From: Draconibacterium aestuarii
GTDB taxonomy: Bacteria > Bacteroidota > Bacteroidia > Bacteroidales > Prolixibacteraceae
Direction: 5' to 3'
Assembly (NCBI GenBank): GCA_026671195.1
Contig: JAPOHD010000015.1
Coordinates: 62,001-126,000, forward strand
Length of the DNA stretch: 64,000 nt
Part shown: in pieces, positions 28,129-37,274 of the stretch
How positions within the stretch are numbered: the first letter of the stretch is position 1
Layout: each line of letters opens with the position of its first letter
Program-made: the position numbers and the translations under genes
The notes under the pieces: generated by a model
The model's database searches: none
What the model saw: the letters and a program-made list of their open reading frames with translations, nothing else
Told to the model about the DNA's origin: nothing

Positions 28129-28647
28129 CTAACAATTAATTTGCTCCAAAACGTTGTTGCAAAGTTTCAGTCTAAACCGGTTGTTTTCAATCATCGCCTC
28201 TATTACGCTCTTGTTCGAGATATTATCCTTTAAGTCGCTTTTTAGAACTTTGTACATTTCTTCCAGCTCTGTTAAGTCGGTTTCAACTTCGCCTTTCAGA
28301 TCGGGAAAAGTGTAGTAGCATTTTTGTAATTCTTTTAGTTTCTGATCTACCTGGTGCGAATAAAAAGCTTCGGCTTCCAGTAATTCCATCATTTCAGGAT
28401 CTTTTGTGTTGTCGGCTAAATTATTGGTTGAAAGCATTCCTGATTGCCACACCAAAACAGAGCTGACTGCCATCACTGCCACCACTGCCGCCACCCTGAG
28501 AAAATAATTTCGTATAGGCAGTACTTTGGGCTTTTCCGATTCAATCGATATCTTGTCCCACACACCTGGCGATGGTTCTCTGAAATCGAATTCATCGCGA
28601 TTGGCTCTTACAAATTTTTCCAATGGGTCAGTTTGCATAACGTCCAT
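28129..28647 (-). CDS. Putative membrane anti-sigma factor
   Basis: A 172-residue protein with a soluble N-terminal part (about 1-48, containing PSPGVWDKI), one membrane segment (VAAVVAVMAVSSVLVW, about 52-67) and an extracytoplasmic helical domain. Position directly after an ECF sigma gene with a 20-base overlap, single-pass topology and size make an anti-sigma role likely. No ZAS-type HxxxCxxC motif is seen, so it belongs to a different or diverged class. The function is inferred mainly from context. Confidence 0.7.
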   Translation of the reverse strand: MDVMQTDPLEKFVRANRDEFDFREPSPGVWDKISIESEKPKVLPIRNYFLRVAAVVAVMAVSSVLVWQSGMLSTNNLADNTKDPEMMELLEAEAFYSHQVDQKLKELQKCYYTFPDLKGEVETDLTELEEMYKVLKSDLKDNISNKSVIEAMIENNRFRLKLCNNVLEQINC

Positions 28648-29203
28648 TTTTTTGTTCTGTTAAAATCTCAACTATGCGTCGTTTTGCGCGCATAAACTGG
28701 CTTTTCGAAGTCGACTCGGTAATTCCCAAAATCTGTGAAATTTCAATATGGTCGTAACCTTCGAGTAAATACAGCGAAAATACCATCCGTCCACCCTCCG
28801 GGAGTTGCTCCATTGCTTTGGTAACATTGGCAACCGTAAATTCCGGTTGATTTTCCTGGCTTTCTACCGCCTGGTCATGATGGTAAATTTCTTCACAATA
28901 TGTCAGTTCAACTTTTCTTTTATTTATCGCATTTATGCAGGTGTTTACCACAATACGTTTTAACCACGAGCCAAAATTCGATTCGTACCGGAACGAATTC
29001 AATTTCATAAAAGCCTGTGTAAAGGCTTCCTGCAGCATATCTTCCGCTTCTTCGTGGTTGTTCATCATACGATAACTTACGTTAAACATTGCTTTCGAGT
29101 ACAATTGGTACAACTCAAACCTGGCCTTTTCGTTTCCGTTTTTACAGGCCTCAATAATCTTTTTATGTATGTGTTCTTTTTGTCCCAATTGTTCGACTTT
29201 CAA
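28628..29203 (-). CDS. ECF-type RNA polymerase sigma factor
   Basis: A group 4 sigma factor. Sigma region 2 spans about residues 25-90 (FELYQLYSKAMFNVSYRM, EEAEDMLQEAFTQAF, FGSWLKRIVVN). Region 4 spans about 125-180 (MEQLPEGGRMVFSLYLLEGYDHIEISQILGI is the -35 recognition helix-turn-helix region). The 191-residue frame has no early ATG, so the start is a TTG at 29203 or the TTG five codons later. It heads an operon with the anti-sigma and DUF4097-like genes, which suggests envelope stress or surface regulation. Confidence 0.88.
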   Translation of the reverse strand: MKVEQLGQKEHIHKKIIEACKNGNEKARFELYQLYSKAMFNVSYRMMNNHEEAEDMLQEAFTQAFMKLNSFRYESNFGSWLKRIVVNTCINAINKRKVELTYCEEIYHHDQAVESQENQPEFTVANVTKAMEQLPEGGRMVFSLYLLEGYDHIEISQILGITESTSKSQFMRAKRRIVEILTEQKNGRYAN

Positions 29204-29386
29204 TATTACTGACAGGAAAATGGTGAAGGGGTTGCAAAGTTTTATCTAAGATTTCCTTTTTATTTTTCTATGTCTTTCCCCAAAGAAAAGTTGACTCTGA
29301 TTGTGTAATTTTTTCTCAAAAATAGTGAATTGCGAAATGTATTCCGATTTTTTTACATTTTTACATTTTTGAAAAGAATAAAATAT

Positions 29387-29394
29387 TATATTTG
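29387..29394 (+). promoter_or_regulatory. Probable -7 element of tRNA-His
   Basis: TATATTTG matches TAnnTTTG 17 bases before the tRNA. A TTTG lies upstream at 29368-29371, but the spacing of 15 is short. Confidence 0.5.
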
Positions 29395-29411
29395 CCACCG
29401 CAAAAACAAAT

Positions 29412-29486
29412 GGTGGTTGTAGTTCAGTTGGTTAGAACGCCGGATTGTGGTTCCGGAGGTCGTGGGTTCAAATCCCATCATCCACC
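29412..29486 (+). tRNA. tRNA-His (GUG)
   Basis: The anticodon stem CCGGA/TCCGG encloses TTGTGGT, giving anticodon GUG. The extra G at -1 that marks tRNA-His is encoded at 29412 and faces discriminator C. The acceptor stem GTGGTTG/CATCCAC has a U-U mismatch at pair 5-68. CCA is not fully encoded (CA then G follow the discriminator). Confidence 0.94.
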
Positions 29487-29494
29487 CAGTAAAA

Positions 29495-29523
29495 ACCTTC
29501 CTTCGAAAGATGGGAGGTTTTTT
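29495..29523 (+). terminator. Rho-independent terminator after tRNA-His
   Basis: ACCTTCC pairs with GGGAGGT (one G-U pair) around a 10-base loop, flanked by A and T runs. Confidence 0.82.
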
Positions 29524-29939
29524 GTTAGCTTTTTGAAGATGAAGCATAACATTTGCAGGCCTCGAAGTAATTCGGGGCTTTTTCATTAAAGGATCTCCTG
29601 TTTGTTTCGTTTCTGTTTTTTGTCTTCGCATCTCCTGATTTAGGGTACTACTCCTCTGTTAATTAATGAGTATCGCTAATTTTGTTGAACTGGCAGATAT
29701 TTCAGATTCCTACTTGTTTTACCCAAATATCCACCTATTTTATTTAATACTCCACCTGTTTTATATCTTTGAAATCAATCTTTGCTTTAAGGAATTGAAT
29801 CTACTGTTCGAAATGATGTATGGGCGATAACTTATTGCAAGCGACCGCAGTTTTTTTAAAAAAGGTCGTATTCAAATTTCAAACAAGGTATAGATTGCTC
29901 CGTTATTTTAAATAGATAAAATATCTTTATAATCAACCT
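29524..29939. other. Upstream region of the GPH symporter gene
   Basis: No gene is seen. A -7-like TATCTTTG lies at 29764-29771, without a matching TTTG at the proper spacing. CCACCTATTTT and CCACCTGTTTT recur about 25 bases apart just before it and could be regulator half-sites; this is weak. Confidence 0.35.
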
Positions 29940-31274
29940 ATGAAATCTCAAAAATTAAGCGTACTTGAAAAAATTGGCTATGGATCAGGAGACGCAGCCG
30001 TAAATGTCGTTATCTCCTCCATGTTTCTTATTATAACATTTTTTTATACTGATATATTTGGTATTAAACCTAAAGATGTAGCTCTTTTATTTTTATTGGT
30101 GAGGTTTATCGATGCAATTACCGATCCGCTTATGGGGCTTTTAACTGATAAGGTAAAAACACGATGGGGGCGTTATCGGCATTATTTCCTTTTTCTGTCG
30201 GTACCTTTTGGGATTTCGGTTTTCCTTACCTTTACAACACCTGGTTTTGATTACGCCGGTAAATTGATTTATGCTTACATTACATACATTTTTGTAACCA
30301 TCATGTTTACCTCTGTAACGATTCCTTACATTTCCCTTATTGGCGTGCTGACCAGCGACCCGAAGGAACGTCTTTCGGCAAACGGATACCGGCTTTTCTT
30401 TGCAAAAGTTGCAGCTTTTCTTGTTTCGATAGTTGTTCCAATTATGGCAGAAGCATTAGGTAAAGATGATATAGGCAAAGGCTACCAGCTGGCAATGGGA
30501 ACAATGGCACTTCTGGGTACCTTGCTCTTTTTGTTTAGCTTCTTAACAACGCGGGAACGTGTAGAGCATATTGTAGATCAAACATCACTGTTTAAACAAT
30601 TTAAAATACTTTTAAAAAACGGCCAGTGGACCCTTTTGTTTGGTGTTTGTTTTTTCGGAACAGTGGGCTATGTAATACGTAATTCTGTTGCCATCTTCTA
30701 TGCCAAGTATTTCCTTGGTGGCGATGCCGGAGTACAATCTTCTTTTATGGCAACGGGTGTTGTGGCAGCGATTCTGGCTATGCCTGTTTCAACATATATT
30801 ACAAAACGTTATTGTAAAGTGAAACTCTTCAAGTGGTCGCAACTTGCTGTGGGGGTGATTAGCATGATAATGCTTCTGGTAGTTAGACCGGGAAATATGC
30901 TTCTGGCATACCCGCTTTATTTTATACTTTCCTTTGTTGTTGATTTGCATGCGCCGGTATTTTGGTCTGCTATTGCGGAAGCAGTCGATTACGGACATGT
31001 AAAATCCGGACAACGCGTTTCTGGTTTGGCTTTTGGAGGTATTTCGTTTGCACAGAAAGCGGGTATGGGAGTAGCCGGTGCAGCTGTGGGGTATTTGCTC
31101 GACTTTTTTGGTTACATCCCAGATGGAACACAGAGTGAATTTGCTCTTATGGGAATTGCCCTGATGTTAACCGTTATTCCCGGCGTATTTCACACTATTA
31201 TGGGAAGCATGATGTTTCGCTACAAGATTACGGATGAGTATTATAATAAATTAAAAACCAAAATATCATTATAG
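29940..31274 (+). CDS. GPH family sugar:cation symporter
   Basis: A twelve-helix inner-membrane symporter of the glycoside-pentoside-hexuronide (MelB-like) family. The family signature is in the first helices: GDAAVNVV, RFIDAITDPLMGLLTDKVKTRWGRYR. The loop between helices 5 and 6 is short (GKDDIGKG), unlike the paralogue at 60522. The length of 444 is normal. The GH43 gene begins one base after the stop, so the substrate is probably an arabinose- or xylose-containing oligosaccharide taken up intact. Substrate and coupling ion are inferred. Confidence 0.88.
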   Translation: MKSQKLSVLEKIGYGSGDAAVNVVISSMFLIITFFYTDIFGIKPKDVALLFLLVRFIDAITDPLMGLLTDKVKTRWGRYRHYFLFLSVPFGISVFLTFTTPGFDYAGKLIYAYITYIFVTIMFTSVTIPYISLIGVLTSDPKERLSANGYRLFFAKVAAFLVSIVVPIMAEALGKDDIGKGYQLAMGTMALLGTLLFLFSFLTTRERVEHIVDQTSLFKQFKILLKNGQWTLLFGVCFFGTVGYVIRNSVAIFYAKYFLGGDAGVQSSFMATGVVAAILAMPVSTYITKRYCKVKLFKWSQLAVGVISMIMLLVVRPGNMLLAYPLYFILSFVVDLHAPVFWSAIAEAVDYGHVKSGQRVSGLAFGGISFAQKAGMGVAGAAVGYLLDFFGYIPDGTQSEFALMGIALMLTVIPGVFHTIMGSMMFRYKITDEYYNKLKTKISL

Positions 31275-31275
31275 A

Positions 31276-32223
31276 ATGGATACAACAGGAAAAAATACAC
31301 CGCTGATTGAACAGCGAGCCGATCCGTTTATCTACAAACATACAGATGGTTATTATTATTTTACCGGATCAGTGCCTTCGTACAACTGCATAGAGTTAAG
31401 GAAATCTGAAACAATAAATGGATTAAAGAATGCAGAAACATTTAATGTATGGTATAAGCACGAAACGGGACCAATGAGCCAGCATATATGGGCGCCTGAA
31501 ATTCATTATCTTGATGGGAAATGGTATGTCTATTTTGCAGGCAGTGAAGTTGACGATATTTGGAAATTGAGACCTTATGTGCTTGAATGTAAAGGGCAGG
31601 ATCCATTAAAAGATGAATGGATTGAACTTGGACAAATGCAGGCAGCAGAAGGCGATGAGAAAACATTCATTGACTTTTCGCTGGATGGAACTGTCTTCGA
31701 AAATAAAGAGAAGAGATATTTTTGCTGGGCGGAAAAAACAGGAGGACAGTTTGCGGCTTCAAATCTTTATATAGCTGAAATGGAATCACCGGTTAAGCTA
31801 AAAACAGCCCAGTTTATGCTTACAACGCCCGATTATGACTGGGAACGAATTGGTTTCTGGGTGAATGAAGGACCAGCTGTAATAAAAAGCAGGGGTAAAA
31901 TTTATATTACATTTTCAGCAAGCGCAACAGGTGCTTGTTATTGTATGGGTATGATGGAAGCCGATGAAGAATCTGATTTGCTGGATCGGAATTCATGGAA
32001 AAAATCAAGATATCCGGTACTGGAGACCGATTATGAAAAGAAAATATTTGGCCCGGGACATAACAGTTTTACGGTTGCAGAAGATGGAGTAACACCTTTA
32101 AGTGTATATCATGCCAGGGATTATGAAGAAATTGTTGGTGATCCTTTATACGACCCAAACCGACATGCACGAGTTATGGAAGTAAAATTTGATAAAGACG
32201 GAAAACCTGTTTTTAAATTTTAA
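31276..32223 (+). CDS. Glycoside hydrolase family 43 protein
   Basis: A five-bladed beta-propeller glycosidase of the GH43 type (alpha-arabinofuranosidase or beta-xylosidase activities). The catalytic base Asp 16 is in RADPFIYKH, the pKa-modulating Asp in DFSLDGTVF and the catalytic acid Glu in WVNEGPAV. There is no signal peptide, so it acts in the cytosol on oligosaccharides brought in by the symporter encoded one base upstream. At 315 residues it is a single-domain enzyme without a carbohydrate-binding module. The exact specificity is not decidable here. Confidence 0.88.
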   Translation: MDTTGKNTPLIEQRADPFIYKHTDGYYYFTGSVPSYNCIELRKSETINGLKNAETFNVWYKHETGPMSQHIWAPEIHYLDGKWYVYFAGSEVDDIWKLRPYVLECKGQDPLKDEWIELGQMQAAEGDEKTFIDFSLDGTVFENKEKRYFCWAEKTGGQFAASNLYIAEMESPVKLKTAQFMLTTPDYDWERIGFWVNEGPAVIKSRGKIYITFSASATGACYCMGMMEADEESDLLDRNSWKKSRYPVLETDYEKKIFGPGHNSFTVAEDGVTPLSVYHARDYEEIVGDPLYDPNRHARVMEVKFDKDGKPVFKF

Positions 32224-32270
32224 ATGATCGAAATCCTTTAGAATCAAAGAATATATATTGGTATAAAAAC

Positions 32271-32300
32271 AAAAGCCTGCATAAATTTGCAGGCTTTTTT
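32271..32300. terminator. Bidirectional terminator between the GH43 gene and tRNA-Gln
   Basis: AAAAGCCTGCA pairs with TGCAGGCTTTT, and six T end the plus strand. It serves the GH43 operon and, in reverse, tRNA-Gln, whose encoded CCA reaches base 32300 inside the T run. Confidence 0.85.
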
Positions 32301-32375
32301 GGTTGACCCGCCAGGGCTCGAACCTGGACTCTTCTGGACCAAAACCAGACGTGTTGCCAATTACACCACGGGTCA
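32300..32375 (-). tRNA. tRNA-Gln (UUG)
   Basis: The acceptor stem is TGACCCG/CGGGTCA. The anticodon stem TCTGG/CCAGA encloses TTTTGGT, giving anticodon UUG. The 3' discriminator A is followed by an encoded CCA (32302-32300), unlike tRNA-Leu and tRNA-His in this window. Confidence 0.94.
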
Positions 32376-32405
32376 TTACCTTGTGTCTTTTTTCTAAAGA
32401 CGGTG

Positions 32406-32435
32406 CAAAAGTATAAATTTTTTTTATTCTGCAAA
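32406..32435 (-). promoter_or_regulatory. Promoter of tRNA-Gln
   Basis: On the minus strand TTTG, 18 bases and TACTTTTG match the Bacteroidota consensus fully. The -7 box ends 30 bases before the tRNA. Confidence 0.65.
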
Positions 32436-32520
32436 TACTGGAATAATTTTTTTTCAAATATTTCTAAAAATCATTTATTCATTTAACGATTTCAATATTC
32501 GTCATTCCTGACTAAAAGCT

Positions 32521-32528
32521 TATATTTG
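32521..32528 (+). promoter_or_regulatory. Probable -7 element of the DUF2723 gene
   Basis: TATATTTG matches TAnnTTTG 22 bases before the ATG. No -33 TTTG is seen at the standard spacing. Confidence 0.42.
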
Positions 32529-32550
32529 CCTCTGTTACAAAAAAACAATT

Positions 32551-35500
32551 ATGCAACACACCAAATTAATTAACAATATTCTTGGCTGGACTGTATTTTT
32601 AATCGCTGCGCTAACTTACCTTTTAACAATGGAACCAACAGCAAGTTGGTGGGATTGTGGAGAGTTTATTACCAGTTGTTTTAAGTTAGAAGTTGGTCAT
32701 CCACCTGGTGCACCAACTTTTATGATTTTGGGGCGGTTTTTTACCATGTTTGCACCCGATGAAACCAAAGCCGCTGTTATGGTAAATTCGATGTCGGCAC
32801 TGGTAAGCGCAGGTACAATTATGCTACTTTACTGGAGTATTGTTCATTTGGCAAAGAAACTTTTTCCTTCTGAAAAACTTTCTCCGGGCGAACAGATTGC
32901 AGTATGGGGTAGTGGTTTGGTTGGTGCACTGGCATTTACATTTACCGATTCATTTTGGTTTTCGGCAGTTGAAGGTGAAGTTTATGCTATGTCGTCGTTT
33001 TTTACTGCCATTGTATTTTGGGCTATCCTAAAATGGGAAGATGTGGCAGAAGAGAAACATTCGGGGCGTTGGTTGGTGCTGATTGCCTATCTGGTAGGTT
33101 TATCAATCGGAGTTCACTTGCTGAATTTATTGGCAATTCCGGCAATTGGCTTGGTATATTATTTTAAAAAGTACGAATTCTCGTGGAAGGGATTTATTTA
33201 TGCCATGGCAGCTTCCATGGCTATCTTACTTGGAATTCAGTATGGAATTATTCCGGGAGTACCACGCATAGCATTTGTTTTCGACCGTATTTTTGTGAAT
33301 AGTTTCGGTTTGCCCTTTAACTCCGGAATTTTGTTTATGGGGGCATTGTTAATTGCTGCTGCAGTGTGGGTTATCCGTTATACTCGCCAAAGAAATATGG
33401 TAGTTTGGAATTATGCAGTTACCATGGTGGTTGTAATATTAATCGGATATTCGTCGTTTGCTTTGATTATAATTCGGGCATCGGCCAATCCTCCAATGAA
33501 CCAAAATCATCCAGATAACGCATTTGCGCTGGTTCGTTACCTGAATCGTGAACAATACGGCGATCGTCCGTTGTTTTCAGGACCATATTACAATGCCCCG
33601 CGTATTCAAACAAAAGCGCCAAAGGAGCAATACAACAAGGTGGATGGAAGATATAAAATGACAGGTGAAATGCCGGGAGGTTCGATATATGAACCCAAAA
33701 TGGAAACTGTTTTTCCTCGTATGTACAGCGATAATGCTAATCATGTACAAGCCTATAAAGACTGGGGGAAAGTAAAGGGAACACCCGTACGAATACGCGA
33801 ACGTGGAGAAGTGAAAACCCTTATGAAACCAACGTTTGGCGAAAATCTACGGTTTTTTGTTACCTACCAACTTGGCCACATGTATATGCGCTATTTTATG
33901 TGGAACTTTGTTGGCCGACAAAACGATTTACAAGGTCATGGTAGTTTCTCAAACGGGAATTGGGTAAGTGGAATTGATTTTATTGACAAAGGGAAAGTAG
34001 GCCCACGCGAAAATATGCCCGATTTTATGAAAAACGATCCAAGCAGGAATGTGTATTACTTTTTGCCCTTGTTGTATGGCTTAATCGGAATGTTTTATCA
34101 ATACAACCAAGGGAAAAAGGGAAAAGAAACTTTTGCCGTAACCATGATGCTTTTTGTGCTTACCGGAATTGCTATCGTGGTTTACCTAAATCAAACGCCT
34201 TATCAACCGCGTGAGCGCGATTACGCATATGCCGGTTCGTTTTATGCGTTTGCCATTTGGATAGGATTGGCTGTTCCTGCCCTGTATTCTGTTGTCCAAA
34301 AGATTATAAAAGGAGCTCCGGGGGCAATTTTGGTCACAGTGTTGTCGATTGCAGTGGTTCCCGGAATTTTGGCCGCCGAAAACTGGGACGACCATGACCG
34401 CTCAGGAAAATACATGACCCGGGATTATGCCAAAAATTATCTTGAATCGTGCGCTCCCAATGCAATCTTATTTACGTATGGTGATAACGACACTTTCCCT
34501 CTTTGGTATGTGCAGGAAGTGGAAGGAGTGCGCCCCGATATTAAAATTATAAATATTAGTTATTTGGGAATGGATTGGTACATTTCGCAGCAAAAATTTA
34601 AAACCAACGATGCAGATCCGATTCCATTTACCTTCTCGAACGACAAATATTACATGGGGCGCATGGATGCGGTCCTTTTTCAGGACAGGATAAAAGGATC
34701 GGTGGAATTGAGCCAGGCCATGGAGTTTCTGGGAAGCGACGATGTACGTTCGAAAGTAAAAGTAACCAGTGGAGCCATGATGGATTTTCTCCCCTCGCGC
34801 GAATTTCATATAACGGTTGATAAACAAAAGGCACTGCAAAGTGGTACGGTTAAACCAGAAAATGCAGATTTAATTGTAGATAGAGTTTCCTTCAAAATCA
34901 CCAAAAGTATGATTACCAAAAGTGAAATGGCCGTGTTAAACCTAATGGCGGCCAATAATTGGGAACGGCCAATTTATATCGATCACAGTTTAGTATATAC
35001 CGGAAACATTCATTTCCTTGACTATCTTCAGTTCGAGGGTCTTGCTTATCGTTTTGTTCCTATCAGAACACCAAAACAAGGAATGCTGGCCGGCAGAATC
35101 GATACCGATATTCTTTACGACAATGTGATGAATAAATTTGTTTGGGGAAATGTGAATAGCCTTGATATTCACATGGATGAATACAATCGCAAACAAATTA
35201 GCATTATGCAGGCACGGTACATGTTTGCGCGTTTGGCAGAGGCATTAATTAATGAAAGTGCGGCAGAAAACGACGAGAGTAAAAAACAAAAGGCCATTGA
35301 GGTGTTGGATAAAATGTTTGAGGTGTTTCCGGATGAGATAATACCATTAAGTTACGATTCGTTTCAGGCAGTGGAGCAATACTACAGAGCTGGAGCTACC
35401 GAAAAGGCAAGCAACATTATTCGGATAATGGCAAACAATAGTTTTGATTTGCTGGATTATTATACCTCGTTACCCGAAGAATTTGCAATTGTGAATGAAA

Positions 35501-35640
35501 ACGAGCAAAACAGGGAAATGTCGCATTTGCGAAATCTGGTGATTATTACAAGGAACTATAAACAGGAAGAACTAAATAACGAATTGGATGAAAAACTGCA
35601 GGCTTTGATTCAAAAACTTTCAAATGAAAGGGGTTCTTAG
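32551..35640 (+). CDS. DUF2723 family membrane protein (GT-C-like)
   Basis: A large inner-membrane protein with a DUF2723 N-terminal half. About twelve hydrophobic segments lie between residues 10 and 620, followed by a soluble C-terminal region of about 400 residues ending in helices. Family blocks are PTASWWDCGEFITS, GHPPGAPTF and the loop NPPMNQNHPDNAFALVRYLNREQYGDRP. The fold and acidic motif resemble GT-C glycosyltransferases using lipid-linked sugars, so protein or lipid glycosylation is a reasonable inference but not shown. The length of 1029 is typical of Bacteroidota members. The stop overlaps the convergent gene's stop by four bases. Confidence 0.85.
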   Translation: MQHTKLINNILGWTVFLIAALTYLLTMEPTASWWDCGEFITSCFKLEVGHPPGAPTFMILGRFFTMFAPDETKAAVMVNSMSALVSAGTIMLLYWSIVHLAKKLFPSEKLSPGEQIAVWGSGLVGALAFTFTDSFWFSAVEGEVYAMSSFFTAIVFWAILKWEDVAEEKHSGRWLVLIAYLVGLSIGVHLLNLLAIPAIGLVYYFKKYEFSWKGFIYAMAASMAILLGIQYGIIPGVPRIAFVFDRIFVNSFGLPFNSGILFMGALLIAAAVWVIRYTRQRNMVVWNYAVTMVVVILIGYSSFALIIIRASANPPMNQNHPDNAFALVRYLNREQYGDRPLFSGPYYNAPRIQTKAPKEQYNKVDGRYKMTGEMPGGSIYEPKMETVFPRMYSDNANHVQAYKDWGKVKGTPVRIRERGEVKTLMKPTFGENLRFFVTYQLGHMYMRYFMWNFVGRQNDLQGHGSFSNGNWVSGIDFIDKGKVGPRENMPDFMKNDPSRNVYYFLPLLYGLIGMFYQYNQGKKGKETFAVTMMLFVLTGIAIVVYLNQTPYQPRERDYAYAGSFYAFAIWIGLAVPALYSVVQKIIKGAPGAILVTVLSIAVVPGILAAENWDDHDRSGKYMTRDYAKNYLESCAPNAILFTYGDNDTFPLWYVQEVEGVRPDIKIINISYLGMDWYISQQKFKTNDADPIPFTFSNDKYYMGRMDAVLFQDRIKGSVELSQAMEFLGSDDVRSKVKVTSGAMMDFLPSREFHITVDKQKALQSGTVKPENADLIVDRVSFKITKSMITKSEMAVLNLMAANNWERPIYIDHSLVYTGNIHFLDYLQFEGLAYRFVPIRTPKQGMLAGRIDTDILYDNVMNKFVWGNVNSLDIHMDEYNRKQISIMQARYMFARLAEALINESAAENDESKKQKAIEVLDKMFEVFPDEIIPLSYDSFQAVEQYYRAGATEKASNIIRIMANNSFDLLDYYTSLPEEFAIVNENEQNREMSHLRNLVIITRNYKQEELNNELDEKLQALIQKLSNERGS

Positions 35641-36176
35641 CGAATGTGTTTTTGCTGAATTTGTTCACTCAGTTTTTGGGTTAATTTTCTTCCACGCGAG
35701 CGAATTCCGGCACTGGGGTGCTGTTCCATTTCGTTTTTAATAATTTCAAGTACTTCAGGCTTAAAATCAGGTTCGGTTTCTGAAATATTATACAGTATTT
35801 GCATGGCATGTACACGAACAGCAACAGCTTCTTTACCCGATGTAAAAGTCTCAATACAGTAATCAAAAAGAAAACTCATGTAGGTTTCTTCGATCTTGTT
35901 CATGCTGATTAATTTTAACCAATGGCGCTTTTTGCTCGCATTATTTTCTGTTTCTAACTTTTTAATAATAGCGTGTAAATAAGGTTGCAGACACTCCGGA
36001 TAATCGTCATGAATTTTATCGGCCAGATAGGCAGCACGCCAGCTTCGCTGTTCGGGATGAGAAAGGGCAATATTCATTAGAACATCAAAGTCTTTAGGAT
36101 TTTGACTGAGTTGCCGGGCAATAATTTCAATATTTTCCCACGAATCCAAAAGTTCGGAAAGTTCTTTATCATTCAT
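35637..36176 (-). CDS. Uncharacterised helical-repeat protein
   Basis: I do not recognise a named family. From the ATG at 36176 the protein has 179 residues, is almost entirely helical and has no signal. Segments such as WENIEIIARQLSQNPKDFDVLMNIAL and AVAVRVHAMQILYNISETEPDFKPEVLEIIKNEM suggest HEAT/ARM-like repeats, a fold used in protein contacts. The longer frame reaching 36266 would run over the start of the Nudix gene and is not preferred. It is divergent from the Nudix gene, with 68 bases between the starts. Confidence 0.65.
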   Translation of the reverse strand: MNDKELSELLDSWENIEIIARQLSQNPKDFDVLMNIALSHPEQRSWRAAYLADKIHDDYPECLQPYLHAIIKKLETENNASKKRHWLKLISMNKIEETYMSFLFDYCIETFTSGKEAVAVRVHAMQILYNISETEPDFKPEVLEIIKNEMEQHPSAGIRSRGRKLTQKLSEQIQQKHIR

Positions 36177-36244
36177 CGTCTGTTTGTTTGAAACAAAGAT
36201 AAAACAATCGTAAAATTGAAGTGGAACTTTTTTATTTTTAGAGC

Positions 36245-36652
36245 ATGATACAAGTAGCCTGTGCATTAATTATTCATGATGGAAAAGTATTGCTTGCTCA
36301 AAACGGAAGTAATTCAGATCATCATTTACAGTGGGAATTTCCGGGAGGTAAAATAAAGCCAGATGAGACAGAAGAACAATGTATTCGACGAGAAATAAGG
36401 GAAGAGCTTGAGCTGGAAATTGAAATTGTTGATTCGTTGAAGGCAGTAGTTCACGATTATAACATAAAAAAGATTCGCTTGATTCCTTTTATTTGTAAGT
36501 TGAACGGGGGGAACTTAAAACTCAATGATCATATTAACGCAGAATGGGTAGAATTGAACGACTTGTTTGAATACGATCTTTCAGAAGCAGATAAAAAACT
36601 GATTGAAATTCACCGAAACCAGAAAATTCTAAAGAAATATATTTGGAAATAA
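36245..36652 (+). CDS. Nudix hydrolase (MutT-like)
   Basis: A small pyrophosphohydrolase, probably cleaving an oxidised or non-canonical (d)NTP. The Nudix box runs from GGKIKPDETEEQ through RREIREELEL at about residues 37-60. All catalytic Glu and Arg positions are kept, but the usual Gly two positions after the EE pair is Glu (EELEL instead of EELGL). The 135 residues and the pairing FPGGK fit MutT/CTP-pyrophosphohydrolase types. The final 24 bases overlap the 3' end of the convergent membrane-protein gene. Confidence 0.88.
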   Translation: MIQVACALIIHDGKVLLAQNGSNSDHHLQWEFPGGKIKPDETEEQCIRREIREELELEIEIVDSLKAVVHDYNIKKIRLIPFICKLNGGNLKLNDHINAEWVELNDLFEYDLSEADKKLIEIHRNQKILKKYIWK

Positions 36653-37135
36653 ATGCACAAGTCCGGACAAAACTCCGGCCCAGCCCATAATCGACAAAAT
36701 CATATACAGAACTATGTGTTTTTGATGGGAGTAGTATTTGCTGGCTAAAAAAGCACCCAGCGGGATGGTTAAAAGCACCGGTGTGGCAATTATTATTCCC
36801 CATAGTCCGTATGATTGTTTAAAATGTACAATCCGGCGACTTCTTTTTGAGAAGATTCTTTTTACTTTCGAATTCTTCTTTTTTTTTCGGAAAAGTGAAT
36901 TGAATCTGTTTTTAAAACCTGAAGGAATGGCTTTACACAAGCGAGGCCAAATACATTTAATTTCAAAAATTACGCCTTTGCTCAGGTAGAAAAAAAACAG
37001 AAATCCACCTATGCCTCCAGCTAAAACGGCAAGAATAGCGTACTTGTATTCCATTCCAATCATCATGGCATAAGGCAAAGTAACAATGTATTTTACCGAA
37101 GCCAACAAAACGATATGTGCTATTTTTACAATCAC
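36629..37135 (-). CDS. Small uncharacterised membrane protein
   Basis: A 168-residue protein with about four hydrophobic segments: IVLLASVKYIVTLPYAMMIG, YAILAVLAGGIGGFLFFFYL, WGIIIATPVLLTIPLGAFLAS and IVLYMILSIMGWAGVLSGLVHLF. A strongly basic cytosolic loop sits in the middle (FRKKKKNSKVKRIFSKRSRRIV). No family is recognised. The start is a GTG; the next ATG would remove the first membrane segment. Its end overlaps the Nudix gene by 24 bases in convergent orientation. Confidence 0.6.
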   Translation of the reverse strand: MIVKIAHIVLLASVKYIVTLPYAMMIGMEYKYAILAVLAGGIGGFLFFFYLSKGVIFEIKCIWPRLCKAIPSGFKNRFNSLFRKKKKNSKVKRIFSKRSRRIVHFKQSYGLWGIIIATPVLLTIPLGAFLASKYYSHQKHIVLYMILSIMGWAGVLSGLVHLFPNIFL

Positions 37136-37274
37136 AATTTACCCACTACCAAACTTATCATGAAACGAATTAGTGCCATAAATTGTTTCAGCTATACTCT
37201 TGTTTATAGTTTCTTAACGATTGCCAAATGTTTCATGAAAGACCTTATATTTATATCGTTAAAAAGGACCAATT

